DNA of 64,000 bases from Paraescarpia echinospica (taxonomy: Eukaryota; Annelida; Polychaeta; Sabellida; Siboglinidae), in assembly GCA_020002185.1 (NCBI GenBank), contig CM034542.1, positions 57,690,273 through 57,754,272 on the forward strand, given 5' to 3'. The translations under genes and the position numbers were made by a program. Each line of letters opens with the position of its first letter. Within the stretch, counting starts at the first letter, position 1. Shown here piece after piece: positions 25,101 through 33,832 of this stretch. The notes under the pieces are model-generated. The model was not told the DNA's origin. It made no database searches and was given only the letters and a program-made list of their open reading frames with translations.

Positions 25101-25769
25101 AGTCAGATTGATGGGTCGGATGTGATAATTATACTTAATCGAAAAGTTACCCAGTAATATATAAACAATGCATATGCTTCCTGCTTTATTAAAAGTAGCT
25201 GTCAATATACATGAATTGCTGATTTAAAAAAGCCATTGCTTGCAATGTTCAACTCACCTTGAAATCTGACATGTTGACTGGGTGTGACGTCACCAGTCTC
25301 TGTGTGTTTCACTGCGCATGCATGCATATTCATTATCCTTGTGCTGCATAACTAATCATCCACGTGGCAGTAAGCTCAAAATTATTCATGTAAACACAAT
25401 TATTTATCGGCTTTTTTGCGCAGATAACCAAATTGTGTATAAAACCATGAGAAATAAGTGACAGAGAAAATACTTATGGGAAATTATCGCGTTTTGATAT
25501 AGTACATCTCGAATGTCTGTTAGTTTAAAAAGAATAGCTTCAAAACAATGTTGTCCTATTTGGAACATCCACATGATCCGGTATGTATGGCTACCTGCTG
25601 TTGTTATTGCAGTCCAACGTACCAGAAAGTGGTCCCCGGCGAGGGGATGCCGTTCAGCGGCCAGCCGGACAAGCGAGGCGACCTCATCATCGAATTCGAC
25701 ATTAACTTCCCCACAAAGTTGACGCCGTTTCAGAAGGAACTCACCAAACGGGCACTGAACGCCCACTGA
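16115..25769 (+). CDS. DNAJB13: DNAJB13, radial-spoke type II Hsp40 (7 exons seen)
   Basis: Co-chaperone-like protein of the radial spoke neck in motile cilia and sperm flagella. Exons 16115-16182, 17432-17538, 18550-18711, 19804-19948, 21847-21979, 23470-23641 and 25613-25769 give 314 codons plus a split one. Order: J domain from MGQDYYNIL with the HPD motif at residues 32-34; [13 protein letters not shown]; a [18 protein letters not shown] block instead of a Gly/Phe linker; no zinc finger; then the DnaJ C-terminal sandwich ([55 protein letters not shown], ending KRALNAH and TGA). Vertebrate DNAJB13 is ~316 residues. Exon 4 and exon 5 do not join in phase: about 13 bases coding for the ISRR-like link are missing from what I can see. 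It is divergent from CFAP47. Confidence 0.93.
17432..17538 (+). CDS. DNAJB13: DNAJB13 exon 2 (rest of J domain)
   Basis: Acceptor TTGACAG|A, donor ATG|GTACAC. Encodes [20 protein letters not shown] and [15 protein letters not shown]. It carries the HPD motif needed to stimulate Hsp70 ATPase in the family. Confidence 0.93.
17650..18115 (-). repeat. non-LTR reverse transcriptase C-terminal remnant
   Basis: Across frames the minus strand reads [19 protein letters not shown], then [20 protein letters not shown] and [15 protein letters not shown], the common LINE tail (RxxFFxxRxxxLWNSLP...VxxFKxxL). It is frameshifted and degenerate, with a poly-C stretch at its 3' side (17667-17675). It lies in DNAJB13 intron 2. 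Confidence 0.65.
18550..18711 (+). CDS. DNAJB13: DNAJB13 exon 3
   Basis: Acceptor TTTTTAG|CG, donor AAG|GTATTC, phase 1 both ends. Encodes [20 protein letters not shown] and [20 protein letters not shown] plus PFQ. Confidence 0.93.
18729..18960 (+). repeat. tRNA-derived SINE
   Basis: A Pol III promoter-like head: A-box-like GTAGAGCAGCGGTAAGAGC and B-box-like GGGTTCGTATCC, 30-40 bases apart. These are followed by CTTGGGCAAGTTCGTTTACT and a TTCAGTTCACTCAG block typical of SINE bodies. It begins 18 bases after DNAJB13 exon 3, so it is intronic. No tRNA acceptor stem closes, so it is not a functional tRNA gene. Confidence 0.7.
19153..19760. repeat. 41-bp minisatellite, about 15 units, in DNAJB13 intron 3
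   Basis: Tandem 41-base units with ACATGACCTAGACAGCTACG and GCTCTGTCAAGGATTTATGA. Units differ mainly at CAAGG/CAGGG. The array ends about 44 bases before the exon 4 acceptor, close to where the branch point is expected. Confidence 0.95.
19804..19948 (+). CDS. DNAJB13: DNAJB13 exon 4
   Basis: Acceptor TTGGCAG|AG. Encodes [20 protein letters not shown] and [20 protein letters not shown] plus two bases of Lys. The donor AA|GTGCAA is weak. The end is placed by homology; reading on adds CNVSLPAV with no better donor. Confidence 0.85.
19960..21840. other. DNAJB13: DNAJB13 intron 4, expected to hide a 13-base micro-exon
   Basis: Phase arithmetic requires 3n+1 bases between exon 4 and exon 5, and homologues have ISRR here. 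I found no convincing AG|13 bases|GT candidate by eye. The region otherwise shows no repeat or gene. Confidence 0.4.
21847..21979 (+). CDS. DNAJB13: DNAJB13 exon 5
   Basis: Acceptor TGACAG|GTG (an in-frame TGA just upstream fixes the start), donor CCCAG|GTAACA. Encodes [20 protein letters not shown], then [20 protein letters not shown] and NNIP. Its last 19 bases, 21961-21979, are also the first unit of the following minisatellite. Confidence 0.93.
21961..23335 (+). repeat. 19-bp minisatellite derived from the DNAJB13 exon 5 splice donor, about 70 units
   Basis: Units are 19 bases in two forms: exon-like GGCCCAAACAACATCCCAG, identical to the last 19 coding bases of exon 5, and intron-like GTAACAAACAACATCCCAG, identical in design to the start of the intron. 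Every boundary followed by the second form recreates CCCAG|GTAACA, a plausible 5' splice site. Point variants and single-base indels occur (ATAAGATCCCAG, ACATCCAAG). Minus-strand open frames here are by-products of the repeat. Confidence 0.92.
23470..23641 (+). CDS. DNAJB13: DNAJB13 exon 6
   Basis: Acceptor CTTTCAG|CC, donor TTGA|GTAAGT. Encodes [20 protein letters not shown] and [15 protein letters not shown], part of C-terminal domain II; phase 2 at its end joins exon 7 as Asp. Confidence 0.93.
23650..25600. other. DNAJB13 intron 6
   Basis: No mobile element is recognised. A stretch at 24988-25154 has an exon-like look (TTTTAG before it, open frame to ACCCAG), but exons 6 and 7 join in phase without it and its translation is unfamiliar. 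The second copy after the gap starts within this intron, at the position matching 24623. Confidence 0.5.
25613..25769 (+). CDS. DNAJB13: DNAJB13 exon 7 (terminal)
   Basis: Acceptor TTGCAG|T. Encodes [20 protein letters not shown] and [20 protein letters not shown] and ends KRALNAH plus TGA at 25767-25769. The PGEGMP motif is the hallmark of the DnaJ C-terminal domain. Confidence 0.93.
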
Positions 25770-26514
25770 GGCCGTGGCGCCCGTACATTTACCCGGGCGT
25801 TAAATAATATCCGGGTGACGTTTCTGCGCGTGCGCGTATCTAGGGGAATGTATTTAGCACCAGCTACGACTGTCGCGCTTTCATTTTCCAGGGGTTATGT
25901 ATGTTTATATATATATGTCTATATTATATACATAAATTATAAAATGTTTGCTTCCTACAGACATAAACAATTTCTGTCGTAAAACAGTTTCCTCTCCACG
26001 CACACGTCACGTAACTTACTGTTATGCTTGGTCACAAATCTGAAACAGCAAATTATAATTATGTACTGTAACTATAACTCTCGGATTACTACAACACACG
26101 AAACATTAAACTACTGGATATTATTTATCACTACGTGATCTACTGGTGCCAAATATTATGCCTTACATATGCACATAAACATCACTCGGATAAAATATAA
26201 CGCCCGGATAAATGTAAGCGCGACACTGTCTGCAGGAATCGCCTGTGTTGCGCGGGCACGTCTCGGAGCGACCCTTCCCGGCTGCCAGGAAGAACATTTT
26301 TAACATTCTGTACATGTTGATCGCTAGGCGGCGCCACAGAGAGCGACAGCGGAGATGATTATTTCATTAATGAGTTTTATTATCATTATGTCTAACTGTT
26401 TGTTACGTGTACTTAATAAATGTTTCATACGTATTGCTGATCTTCGAGTGACTACGTGAGAGAGAAACATTGAGGAAAGACAAACATTAATATTCATTAG
26501 TTTCCTACGGTCCG
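25770..26514. other. DNAJB13 3' flank
   Basis: Expected 3' UTR and downstream DNA; AT-rich, with AATAAA at 26415. No gene is seen. The matching region after the gap lacks about 50 bases near 25867-25918. Confidence 0.5.
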
Positions 26515-26733
26515 CATGGGCGGATCCAGGTAGTCTAGGAGTGCCCAAACCCTCCAGTTGCACCCCTTGAGGCTAGCCAAAAACCTCCATTGGCGGCCGA
26601 ACCAAATTCATATTCAGTGTTCGGATCATGACATCGGAAATCGGGGGTGGTGGGATGCTTGAGACTAACCTAAACGTAGCACGCCAAAGGTCTAGGGGAA
26701 CACGTGCCCCCAGGCTCCCTGGACCCGCCTATG
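26515..26733. mobile_element. MITE-like element with terminal inverted repeats
   Basis: 219 bases between CATGGGCGGATCCAGG and its near reverse complement CCTGGACCCGCCTATG. It is non-coding. The internal text GTGCCC...CCCCTTGAGGC is typical of abundant non-autonomous DNA transposons in marine invertebrates. Confidence 0.6.
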
Positions 26734-27177
26734 GTGCACCTGTACGCAAGATCCCTCATGCAGCTATAGTATAGGGCTTACCGTAACCTATGCAACCGTA
26801 GAGAAATGACCGTCGTATTGTCGAGGGTCGTTCCTTATAATGGGATCTACTCCAAGACTAAGCGAGATGATGGCAATAGCCAAAATGGGCTAGGCCCTAC
26901 ATATAATGTTCCAAATAATTGATTAACAGTACCAGAGGCGGTTCCAGATAGGGTAGTTGCGGAAGGCAAAACTTCCAGTTCCATCTCTTGAGGCTCGCAA
27001 AAAAACACTGGCGGCGGGGGGGGTGCTTACTTGTCATTTCGCACCCTCATGTCCTCTACTGTCCGTATTGTCGCAATAACATAGCTTATTAACAAGATCC
27101 TGCGTAACCAAACTGACTACATATCAAATATTATGCTCGTTGTCACAGTCTCTGGTTGAATCTCTATTAGCTGATAC

Positions 27178-27497
27178 GAGGGGGTGCAGGGGGTATTTTC
27201 GTGATCAGTGATTAGCACAATTATTTCCTCTTGAAACGTGAAAGCTCTTTTTTATCCCTGCGATTCGTGATCAGGTGCAACAGTGTGAAGCGTGATTTAA
27301 AATATATTTTCCTTGTGAACCGTGATTGAGGTATCACTTTCTTCGTGAAATTGACGACAGGTGACTTAAAAATTTCGATCTCTTCTGCTCACAAAATATA
27401 TCTTCGTGAAACAAGAAATGGTATTTTTCAGTGTGAAATGTGAACACCCAAATATTTTCCCTGTGAATTGTGATCCAGGACCCCCCTGCACCCCGTC
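27178..27497. mobile_element. MITE-like element with GGGGGTGCAGGGGG inverted ends
   Basis: The ends GAGGGGGTGCAGGGGGT and ACCCCCCTGCACCCCGTC are inverted copies. The interior is a chain of degenerate short motifs (CGTGATC, CGTGAAA, TGTGAAC, GTGAATTGTGATC), unlike an ordinary MITE core. Confidence 0.6.
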
Positions 27498-27959
27498 TGT
27501 TATGGTGACTGGCTTAGTTAGAAGTTACAGTCAGCCTCGACTCGAGCCGAGTGTAGACGTTCGTAAGTTGCAATTCTCGTTGAATAAATACACGCATTCT
27601 TGTTGCACCTTCATACAACCACTTTGGAATCTTTATCTTGATACACCAAAGCACGTGTGTGTTGTTATTGTTTTCGAATGCATGGGATGCCGATCTCGCT
27701 TAAAGCACGTGACCGAAATGGCGCAGGAGGTCGACAGCGCAATTGGCTTTCGCCAGCTATACCCGGTGTAACGACACGACACGATTAAAACAAAAGTACG
27801 CATTTTTTTATTAAACCGACAGTGCACACTAGTTAAACTATGCACACATTACACATCTTGAACTTAAAAGAACCGGATTGGCGATGGACAAACGAACTGG
27901 TTGAGGACTTTTAAAATATTTTCGCGGCGACGTACATCGTTTTAGAACGTCTCTCTGTC

Positions 27960-28050
27960 ATTAAAAAGGTCTAGGGGGTACGTCACACATTAAAAAGGTC
28001 TAGGGGGCACGTCACACAGGCCCCCGGGACCCCCTGTATCTGTCTATGAG
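27960..28050. repeat. short tandem duplication / MITE end
   Basis: ATTAAAAAGGTCTAGGGGG occurs twice in succession here but once in the matching place after the gap (about 49580). It is followed by CCCCCGGGACCCCCTGTATC, resembling another MITE terminus. Confidence 0.5.
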
Positions 28051-29199
28051 TACATTATTTTATTGGCTGATATGACCCCACATTGACCTCGAAATTATCG
28101 CCTGTAGACAAGATAAGGCCCCCTAAACATAAATTTACGTCTAAGCACGTTATCATTAATTATTGTGTGTTGTAGCAAAAGGTAAGAATTTGGTAGGTCT
28201 GGCTGTATAACGTTGTTCTTATCGGGTAACTTTAATTATATACGTAAGAATGCATATGGACATGACATACGCGTTTATTGATCTGTTTATGTAATTTTCA
28301 AGTTCTCAGCATAAGGCCTGCATCGGAACTTGATGAATATCAAGGGGCGAAGCCGGAGCGCCTGCAGTCCGCTATCAGAAACCGGGGTGAGGGTGGTGTT
28401 AAACAAAGTCACGAGGTTGAAGGGGGTAGGTTAGTGTTGCATATTTGCTCCGGTGTCAGTGGAGTAGTGTTGAAGATTTTTCGCGGTTAGTGGTCGACAT
28501 TTAAGTGCGACGCCAGCGCCGTTCGTTGTGCAGCCATTTTTGGATGGCTTCACGTACGGATCTTTCGCTTTTGCACTTTGTATATATGGCGTTCTAACAA
28601 GGCCATCATTAAGAACCTAGGATTGCAAAACCGGTTGGAAAAACTACAAAATACACCAACAATAATCCGAACCTCTCTTTCTTAGACCTGGCGACGGATA
28701 TAAGTCGCATATATTTCATTGTGCCTGAGTTGTTGCAATTAGAATGCAATTTACTCGTCTTCGTCTTTACAAACAATTTAGAACATCACTCCAATGCACA
28801 CATAGCAAGGCACAATTCCTAAGGTACATGCCCTATATGCCAACCTGGATCCGTCTCTGCACACCGTAGCTCAGTCAACAAGTTTCAAGATGATGTAGAA
28901 AGAGGTATCTGTCTTTTGTTTGTTCTTTGAGGCTTAACAAATGTTTAAGTGGGTATGACTAGGTTAGATTCCTCAACCCCCCTATACATGAATATTAGTC
29001 GTAGACTACATTTCGCCGTTTGCTTTGAAAGGTGTTTCAATTTAGATTTAATAACATTGTTGATATTGAGACGTTCGAGTCTAGAGATCGATAGTCACTA
29101 CTAATGACATAATCTGTTAAATGCTATTACCCGTTCTCGTCGAGTAAACGCTGTTTCTACACGGTGACATCAAGTTGTACGTTTGCTCTCTTGCGACGA
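28051..29199. other. intergenic, nothing recognised
   Basis: No coding remnant, RNA gene or tandem repeat is identified on either strand. Small open frames have no familiar sequence. Confidence 0.5.
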
Positions 29200-30969
29200 G
29201 TCTACACTTAGTAAAAGTTGTTCTCCTCATCGTTCTCTGTCTTCAGGGTTGAGGCTGGCTTGGATACGTCGACATTTTCTTTCTCTTCCTCCTCATTGCG
29301 CTTGCACTACTTTCTCTACCACCCTTCTCCATTCTCCTCGATCTTTTGCTCTTTTCTTCCATTCCCCTTTCCATCCCTCCAGGTCTCTCTTCAGGCAATC
29401 CTCCCACATCAGTTTCGGTCGCCCTCGTCTTCTTTTTCCCTCCACTCTCCGAGCATCTGCTTTCTTTGTCATCCGTTCTTCTCCCATTCGTTCCACATGT
29501 CCTGCCCAGTGCACGGACTTCTCACCAACTTCTTCTTGAAACCTTCTTTCACACTAACATGCTCCCTCAGCTCTTCCACTCTTCGCTTATCTATTCTCGT
29601 TACCCCCGTAATTCTCCTGACCCAGTTGTTTTCGCACACTGGTACCCTCTCCTGTTGTTTCTCTGTCATTGCTATAGTTTCTATGCCATACGGGTAGGCT
29701 GGTGTCACACATGCGCATAGTACATTTCCCTTGAGTTTTCGCGATATGTGCCTGTCTCCCATCACACCTTCTACTTTCCTCCATGCTTTCGCCCCTGCTT
29801 GTATTCTCCTGCGAATCTCTGAGGAGCCATCTCCACATACCGCTCCGTCCAGGTATACAAAACTATCTCTTTGTTTTAGTTTCTTCCCCTCCAGGTATTT
29901 CTAGTTCTTTGCTTTGTTTCTCAACCCACAGCACCTCTGTCTTCTCCAGATTCACTTTCAGTTCATGTTTGCTGAAGATATCCTTCCACTCTATCAGGTG
30001 TTCCTGTAAATCCCTTTCCCCGTCCGCTACCACCGCTAGATCGTCTGCATACAGTAGTTTCTGGAGAATATCTTTCGTACTGGTTTTTCTACTTATCAGT
30101 TTCATCACTGCGATAAACAGTAGTGGGCTCAGGGCACTCCCCTGTCTCCCGCCAACATTCGTTTTGAATTATTCCGAGATTCCAGGTCCACACACCACTC
30201 TGCCTCTCGTTTCTTCATATGTCCCTTCCACCATCCTGAACTCTGCCTCTGTGACCCCCATCCATCTCAGTGTCGCCATTGCCATCTTTCTTGGTACCGT
30301 GTCATAAGCTTTCTCCAGGTCTATAACACCCACAGCCATACTCTCCTGTCCCTCCAACTTCTTTTCAAACAGCTGTCTCAGTGCAAACATACCATCGGTT
30401 GTACATCTTCCTCTTCTGAAGCCCTGTTGTTCTTCTCCGATTTCCCCTTCCCCTATTGTTCGTATCCTTCCATCCAAGATTCTCTCCACATTCTTCAGCA
30501 TGTGACTCAGCAACGTGATGCCTCTGTATTTCCCTGGGTCATGCACGTCCCCCTTTCTTTTCCATATCGGAACTATTATCCCTGTTCTCCACTCCTCTGG
30601 GATTTTTCCCTCTCTCATGTAGGTATTCAACAATCTTTTTGTCCACCAGATTCCCACGCGTTCAGCCAAGACCAGCATTTCCACTCGTACTTCATCAACA
30701 CCAGTCGCCCGTCCTTTCTTCATCTTCTTCATTGCTCTCTCTACCTCTTCATCCACAATCTCCTTCACCTTTACTTCTTCCTCTACGGCACTTGGCATAT
30801 CTAGTTCTTTTCTTTCTTGTTGGTTCAACAGAGTTTTGAAATACTCTTCCCAGACATGTAGCACATCTTTCTTGTCCGTAACTAGCTTTCCATTCTTGTT
30901 CTTAATCACTGTTCCAGTTTTTACATCTTTGCTTATCCTCGTTCCTCTCTCGATGCCATTTCTCGCCGG
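29200..30969 (-). pseudogene. LINE A reverse transcriptase, 3' part (copy 1), interrupted
   Basis: A minus-strand non-LTR reverse transcriptase. From 30969: GKLVTDKKDVLHVWEEYF linker, KYRGITLLSHMLKNVERILD, QQGFRRGRCTTDGMFALRQL, VIDLEKAYDTVPRK, then (after the stop) GGRQGSALSPLLFIAVMKLI, LLYADDLAVVADGE (YADD catalytic box), and the tail MHWAGHVERMGEERM and RRRGRPKLMWEDCLKRDLEG. The tail suggests an RTE/BovB-like group, tentatively. Defects: in-frame TAA at 30169-30171, a 2-base deletion near 29900 absent from the other copy, and a frameshift near 29500. Its upstream part continues at 33727-33832 beyond the CR1/L2 insertion. Confidence 0.85.
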
Positions 30970-30975
30970 CAACTG

Positions 30976-31955
30976 TTGAGCTATGGTGTGCCTCAGGGAT
31001 CGGTTCGTGGCCCCTTACTGTTCACAATATACTGTATGCCAATCACTGCCATATTCGCTAAACGCCGCTTGAAATACCACATGTACGCCGATGACACTCA
31101 ACTCTATGTTGATTTCCCACGTGATCAGCCCTGTGACGCAGACAATGCTACCCGCCGTATCGAACAATGCACCGTCGACATAAAACGTTGGATGGCGAAC
31201 CATCAACTGTTACTAAATGAGGCAAAGACCGAAACAGTTGTCTTCTACGCATCTAACACCAAGGCGCCTTCTGCGATTACGACAGTCGACGTGTGTGGGT
31301 GTGACATAACGCCTCAGTCGACAGTACGAGACATCGGCGTTTTCTTGGACAGTGGGCTAGAAATGTCGGTGCAAGTTGCTCGTACGTGCCAGGCGGCATA
31401 TTTCCAGCTGCACAACATCGCCAAGATACGACATTGCTTGACCGTTGATGCATTTAAAACCATCGTTCATGCTCTGGTGACCTCAAAGCTGGACTACGGT
31501 AATGCGGTGTTGTTTGGCATCAACGAGCGATTGCTTCAAAAATTGCAACGGGTACAAAATTCAGCGGCGCGTGTAGTAACGCAGCAACGACGCCGAGATC
31601 ACCTCCACATCACACCTGTGTTGATCGCACTACACAGGTTGTCCATTCGATGGCGTGTAATATACAAAATACTGGTGTTGACTTTCCGAGCGATGCACGA
31701 CCTCGCGCCCGAATACATTGATGACATGATTGTTGAATACACGCTGGGCCGCCAGCTTCGCTCCGCCGGAAGCCGACTCCTGAAAGTACCCCGCCACAAT
31801 TTAGAACGATATTATGGTCGGCGTTTTTTTTCAGTGACGGCACCTGCCTGTGGAATGATCTGCCGGACTGTCTGCGCCTGATAGACTCTCTTGAACTATT
31901 TAAGTCACATTTGAAAACATATATTTTTAAAGCCGCATTTGTCGACTACTTGTAG
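30976..31955 (+). pseudogene. CR1/L2 reverse transcriptase C-terminal half (copy 1)
   Basis: Begins inside the RT domain at LSYGVPQGSVRGPLLFTIYC, with the catalytic YHMYADDTQLYVDF box, HQLLLNEAKTETVVF, DIGVFLDSGLEM, LVTSKLDYGNAVLFGI and LQRVQNSAARVVT. The open frame stops at 31881. A one-base shift restores WNDLPDCLRLIDSLELFKSH and LKTYIFKAAF to a TAG at 31953-31955. It lacks the endonuclease and N-terminal RT, as expected of a 5'-truncated insertion. The second copy at 52570 is identical in protein. Confidence 0.85.
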
Positions 31956-32171
31956 TTTGTACTATATTGCATTTATCTTAATCATAATTATATGGGTTTT
32001 TTTTCAATATTATTTTATTATCATATTTTATTATTAAATATTGACTTATCCTATTTTATTATTAATTTATTAGTTTACTTTACTATTAATTTATTATGGT
32101 AAGTTAGGCTTGTACATTACGAATTTGAGAAGCCTTACATTTTCTACATAATATTTTACGTATCTTATGTA

Positions 32172-33556
32172 CAGTCATTTGCAAAAGTTTAAGACCAGGC
32201 ACGATTTTTTAAAGACATTTAACAAAACTATGATTTGTTGGCCTTCACATAACATTATATCAGTTTAAGTCGCCAAATAAACGTAGTACAGCATAATATG
32301 AAACTTTAAGTCGTCCAAAAGTGTCAGTATCTCTACTTTTCAGTATTTAGTGTGGCCTCCTTTGCTGTCAATGACCGCCTGGATGCGATATGGCATGCTA
32401 GAAACCAAAGATTCGCAGTACTCCTGGGTGATTTCGGTGACCCAAACGTCCTTGATAGCTTGTTTCAAGTTTTGAGCACTTGATGGTTGTTTGTCTGCCA
32501 CCTTATCCTTCATTATAGTCCACAGGTTCTCAATGGGATTTAGATCTGGGCTGTTCCCAGGCCATTCCAGCACGGACATTTTGTTCTTCTTGAGGAAATC
32601 AGTGGCTAACTTGGATCGGTGACAAGGAGCGCCATCTTGCATGGAAATCGTACATTTGTGGATGTCCATATGCAGTTTCAGCTTCTCCTTCAGCAACTCC
32701 ACGTACCTAGGTCCATTCATAGTGGTGTTAGGTGGAATAAAATACAGACCAGAAGGGCCAAAACATGACATGGCACCCCAAATCATCTGATTTGGCGGGT
32801 GTTTCATTGTGACTGCTGTATATTTCTTATCAAATCGCTTACCTACTGGCCGCCTAACGTGCCTCTTGCGAGGTATAAACTGTTGCATGGTCGATTCATC
32901 TGAGAACAACACTTTCTTCCACTGCGCGAGAGTCCAGTGGCGATGTCGTCTGGCAAAGTCCAGTCTCTTTTTTTTCATCACTGGTGTCAGGCGTGGCTTC
33001 CGGGCCGGCTTGCGGGACTTGAGCCCAAATTCCTTGTTGAGACGTCTCGAAACAGTACTGAAACTTATTTTCGTACCTTTTAAGCATAAAGCAGCCCGAA
33101 TTTTCTTGCATGAGCTCATTGGCGAGCACACCACGATGCGTCTCATTGCGTGGTCATCCCTGAGCGTAGTTTTCCGTGGACGACAACTCCTTTTACTGTC
33201 ACGAAAAGTGCCATCAGTATTGAATTTGACGATGGCGTTGTGCACGGCTGTCTTGGAATAACGTAATTTAGCACTAATGTCTCTTTCCGTATATTCTTCT
33301 CCATGTAGCGTCACTATTTGTGCCCTTAGAACCTCTGTCAAAGACGATTTTTTGCCCATTTCAGGGATGAAGACAAAACTTAAAAACACCTAATCGATAC
33401 TGATAGCAGCAAACGAATGACCTGGAAGTACTGACTAGGCTTATTGCTTCAAGGCCCAAATAGGAAGATGCAATCCAGACATTACCTGATGCAATCTGAA
33501 GCCATACCGTAAAATGCTTAAAAATCGTGCCTGGTCTTAAACTTTTGCAAATGACT
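32172..33556 (-). mobile_element. Tc1/mariner element with intact transposase (copy 1)
   Basis: Terminal inverted repeats of about 37 bases: CAGTCATTTGCAAAAGTTTA at the left and its reverse complement ending GCAAATGACT at the right, continuing through AAGACCAGGCACGATTTTT. A TA precedes the left end; the right end differs by a base or two before the next TA. About 1.4 kb, one uninterrupted transposase gene. Inserted in the 3' UTR of the CR1/L2 LINE. Confidence 0.92.
32340..33359 (-). CDS. Tc1 transposase (copy 1)
   Basis: Cut-and-paste DDE transposase of the Tc1 family, 339 residues from MGKKSSLTEVLRAQIV; an upstream in-frame Met at 33389 would add ten residues. The N-terminal paired-like helix-turn-helix pair covers about residues 1-110 (LRYSKTAVHNAIVKFNTDGT and the GRPR-like SCRPRKT). 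The catalytic acids are D in VLFSDES, D in SMQDGAPCH and E in LNPIENLW. The last two are separated by 34 residues, i.e. DD34E. Length and motifs are complete, so the protein could be active. The second copy at 53934-54953 is identical. Confidence 0.95.
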   Translation of the reverse strand: MGKKSSLTEVLRAQIVTLHGEEYTERDISAKLRYSKTAVHNAIVKFNTDGTFRDSKRSCRPRKTTLRDDHAMRRIVVCSPMSSCKKIRAALCLKGTKISFSTVSRRLNKEFGLKSRKPARKPRLTPVMKKKRLDFARRHRHWTLAQWKKVLFSDESTMQQFIPRKRHVRRPVGKRFDKKYTAVTMKHPPNQMIWGAMSCFGPSGLYFIPPNTTMNGPRYVELLKEKLKLHMDIHKCTISMQDGAPCHRSKLATDFLKKNKMSVLEWPGNSPDLNPIENLWTIMKDKVADKQPSSAQNLKQAIKDVWVTEITQEYCESLVSSMPYRIQAVIDSKGGHTKY

Positions 33557-33673
33557 AATATATTTACCATGTAAGCTCAAACAATTGTATATTTATATTG
33601 TAACAATGTTGTATTTTTATGCGCCTCTGAGCAGAATTATATTCCGGATATACGGCGCTTTATAAATTTATAA

Positions 33674-33675
<2 letters not shown>

Positions 33676-33720
<45 letters not shown>

Positions 33721-33722
33721 TT
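33676..33722. repeat. (TA)n microsatellite
   Basis: An alternating TA tract broken by TGTA at the end of the CR1/L2 LINE, where such elements often end in short tandem tails. Repeated at about 55270-55316. Confidence 0.85.
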
Positions 33723-33726
33723 ATAC

Positions 33727-33832
33727 ATCATCTTCTTTCCAATGACCTCATCTAGTTTTCTGTATATCTCCTCTTCCATTTCTCTCTTTGCTTTATCCAC
33801 AGCTCTCCTAGCTGGCTTCTTTTTCTGTCCAT
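33727..33832 (-). pseudogene. LINE A, upstream coding fragment (copy 1)
   Basis: The minus strand reads YGQKKKPARRAVDKAKREME and EEIYRKLDEVIGKKMM, the Lys-rich linker between endonuclease and RT. It belongs to the LINE A piece at 29200-30969; the CR1/L2 LINE was inserted between them. Upstream, the frame runs straight into the 65-bp satellite. Confidence 0.7.

Larger units (their letters stand above)
30970..33726 (+). mobile_element. CR1/L2-type LINE, 5'-truncated, inserted in LINE A (copy 1)
   Basis: The plus-strand element interrupts LINE A: its coding part is at 30976-31955, its AT-rich 3' UTR is interrupted by the Tc1 element (32172-33556), and its 3' end resumes at 33557-33675 with GGCGCTTTATAAATTTATAA, followed by a (TA)n tract. 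The typical CR1/L2 terminus and opposite orientation support this nesting. Confidence 0.8.

Noticed and set aside
24988..25154. Exon-like segment in DNAJB13 intron 6
   Set aside because: Exons 6 and 7 already join as Ile-Val-Asp-Pro in line with the family; inserting this segment would add unknown sequence.
29183..30307. Plus-strand Ser/Phe/Pro-rich frames opposite LINE A
   Set aside because: Low-complexity antisense of a Lys/Glu/Arg-rich reverse transcriptase; no independent support.
32809..33261. Plus-strand frame of 150 codons inside the Tc1 element
   Set aside because: Antisense shadow of the transposase; repeated at 54403 for the same reason.
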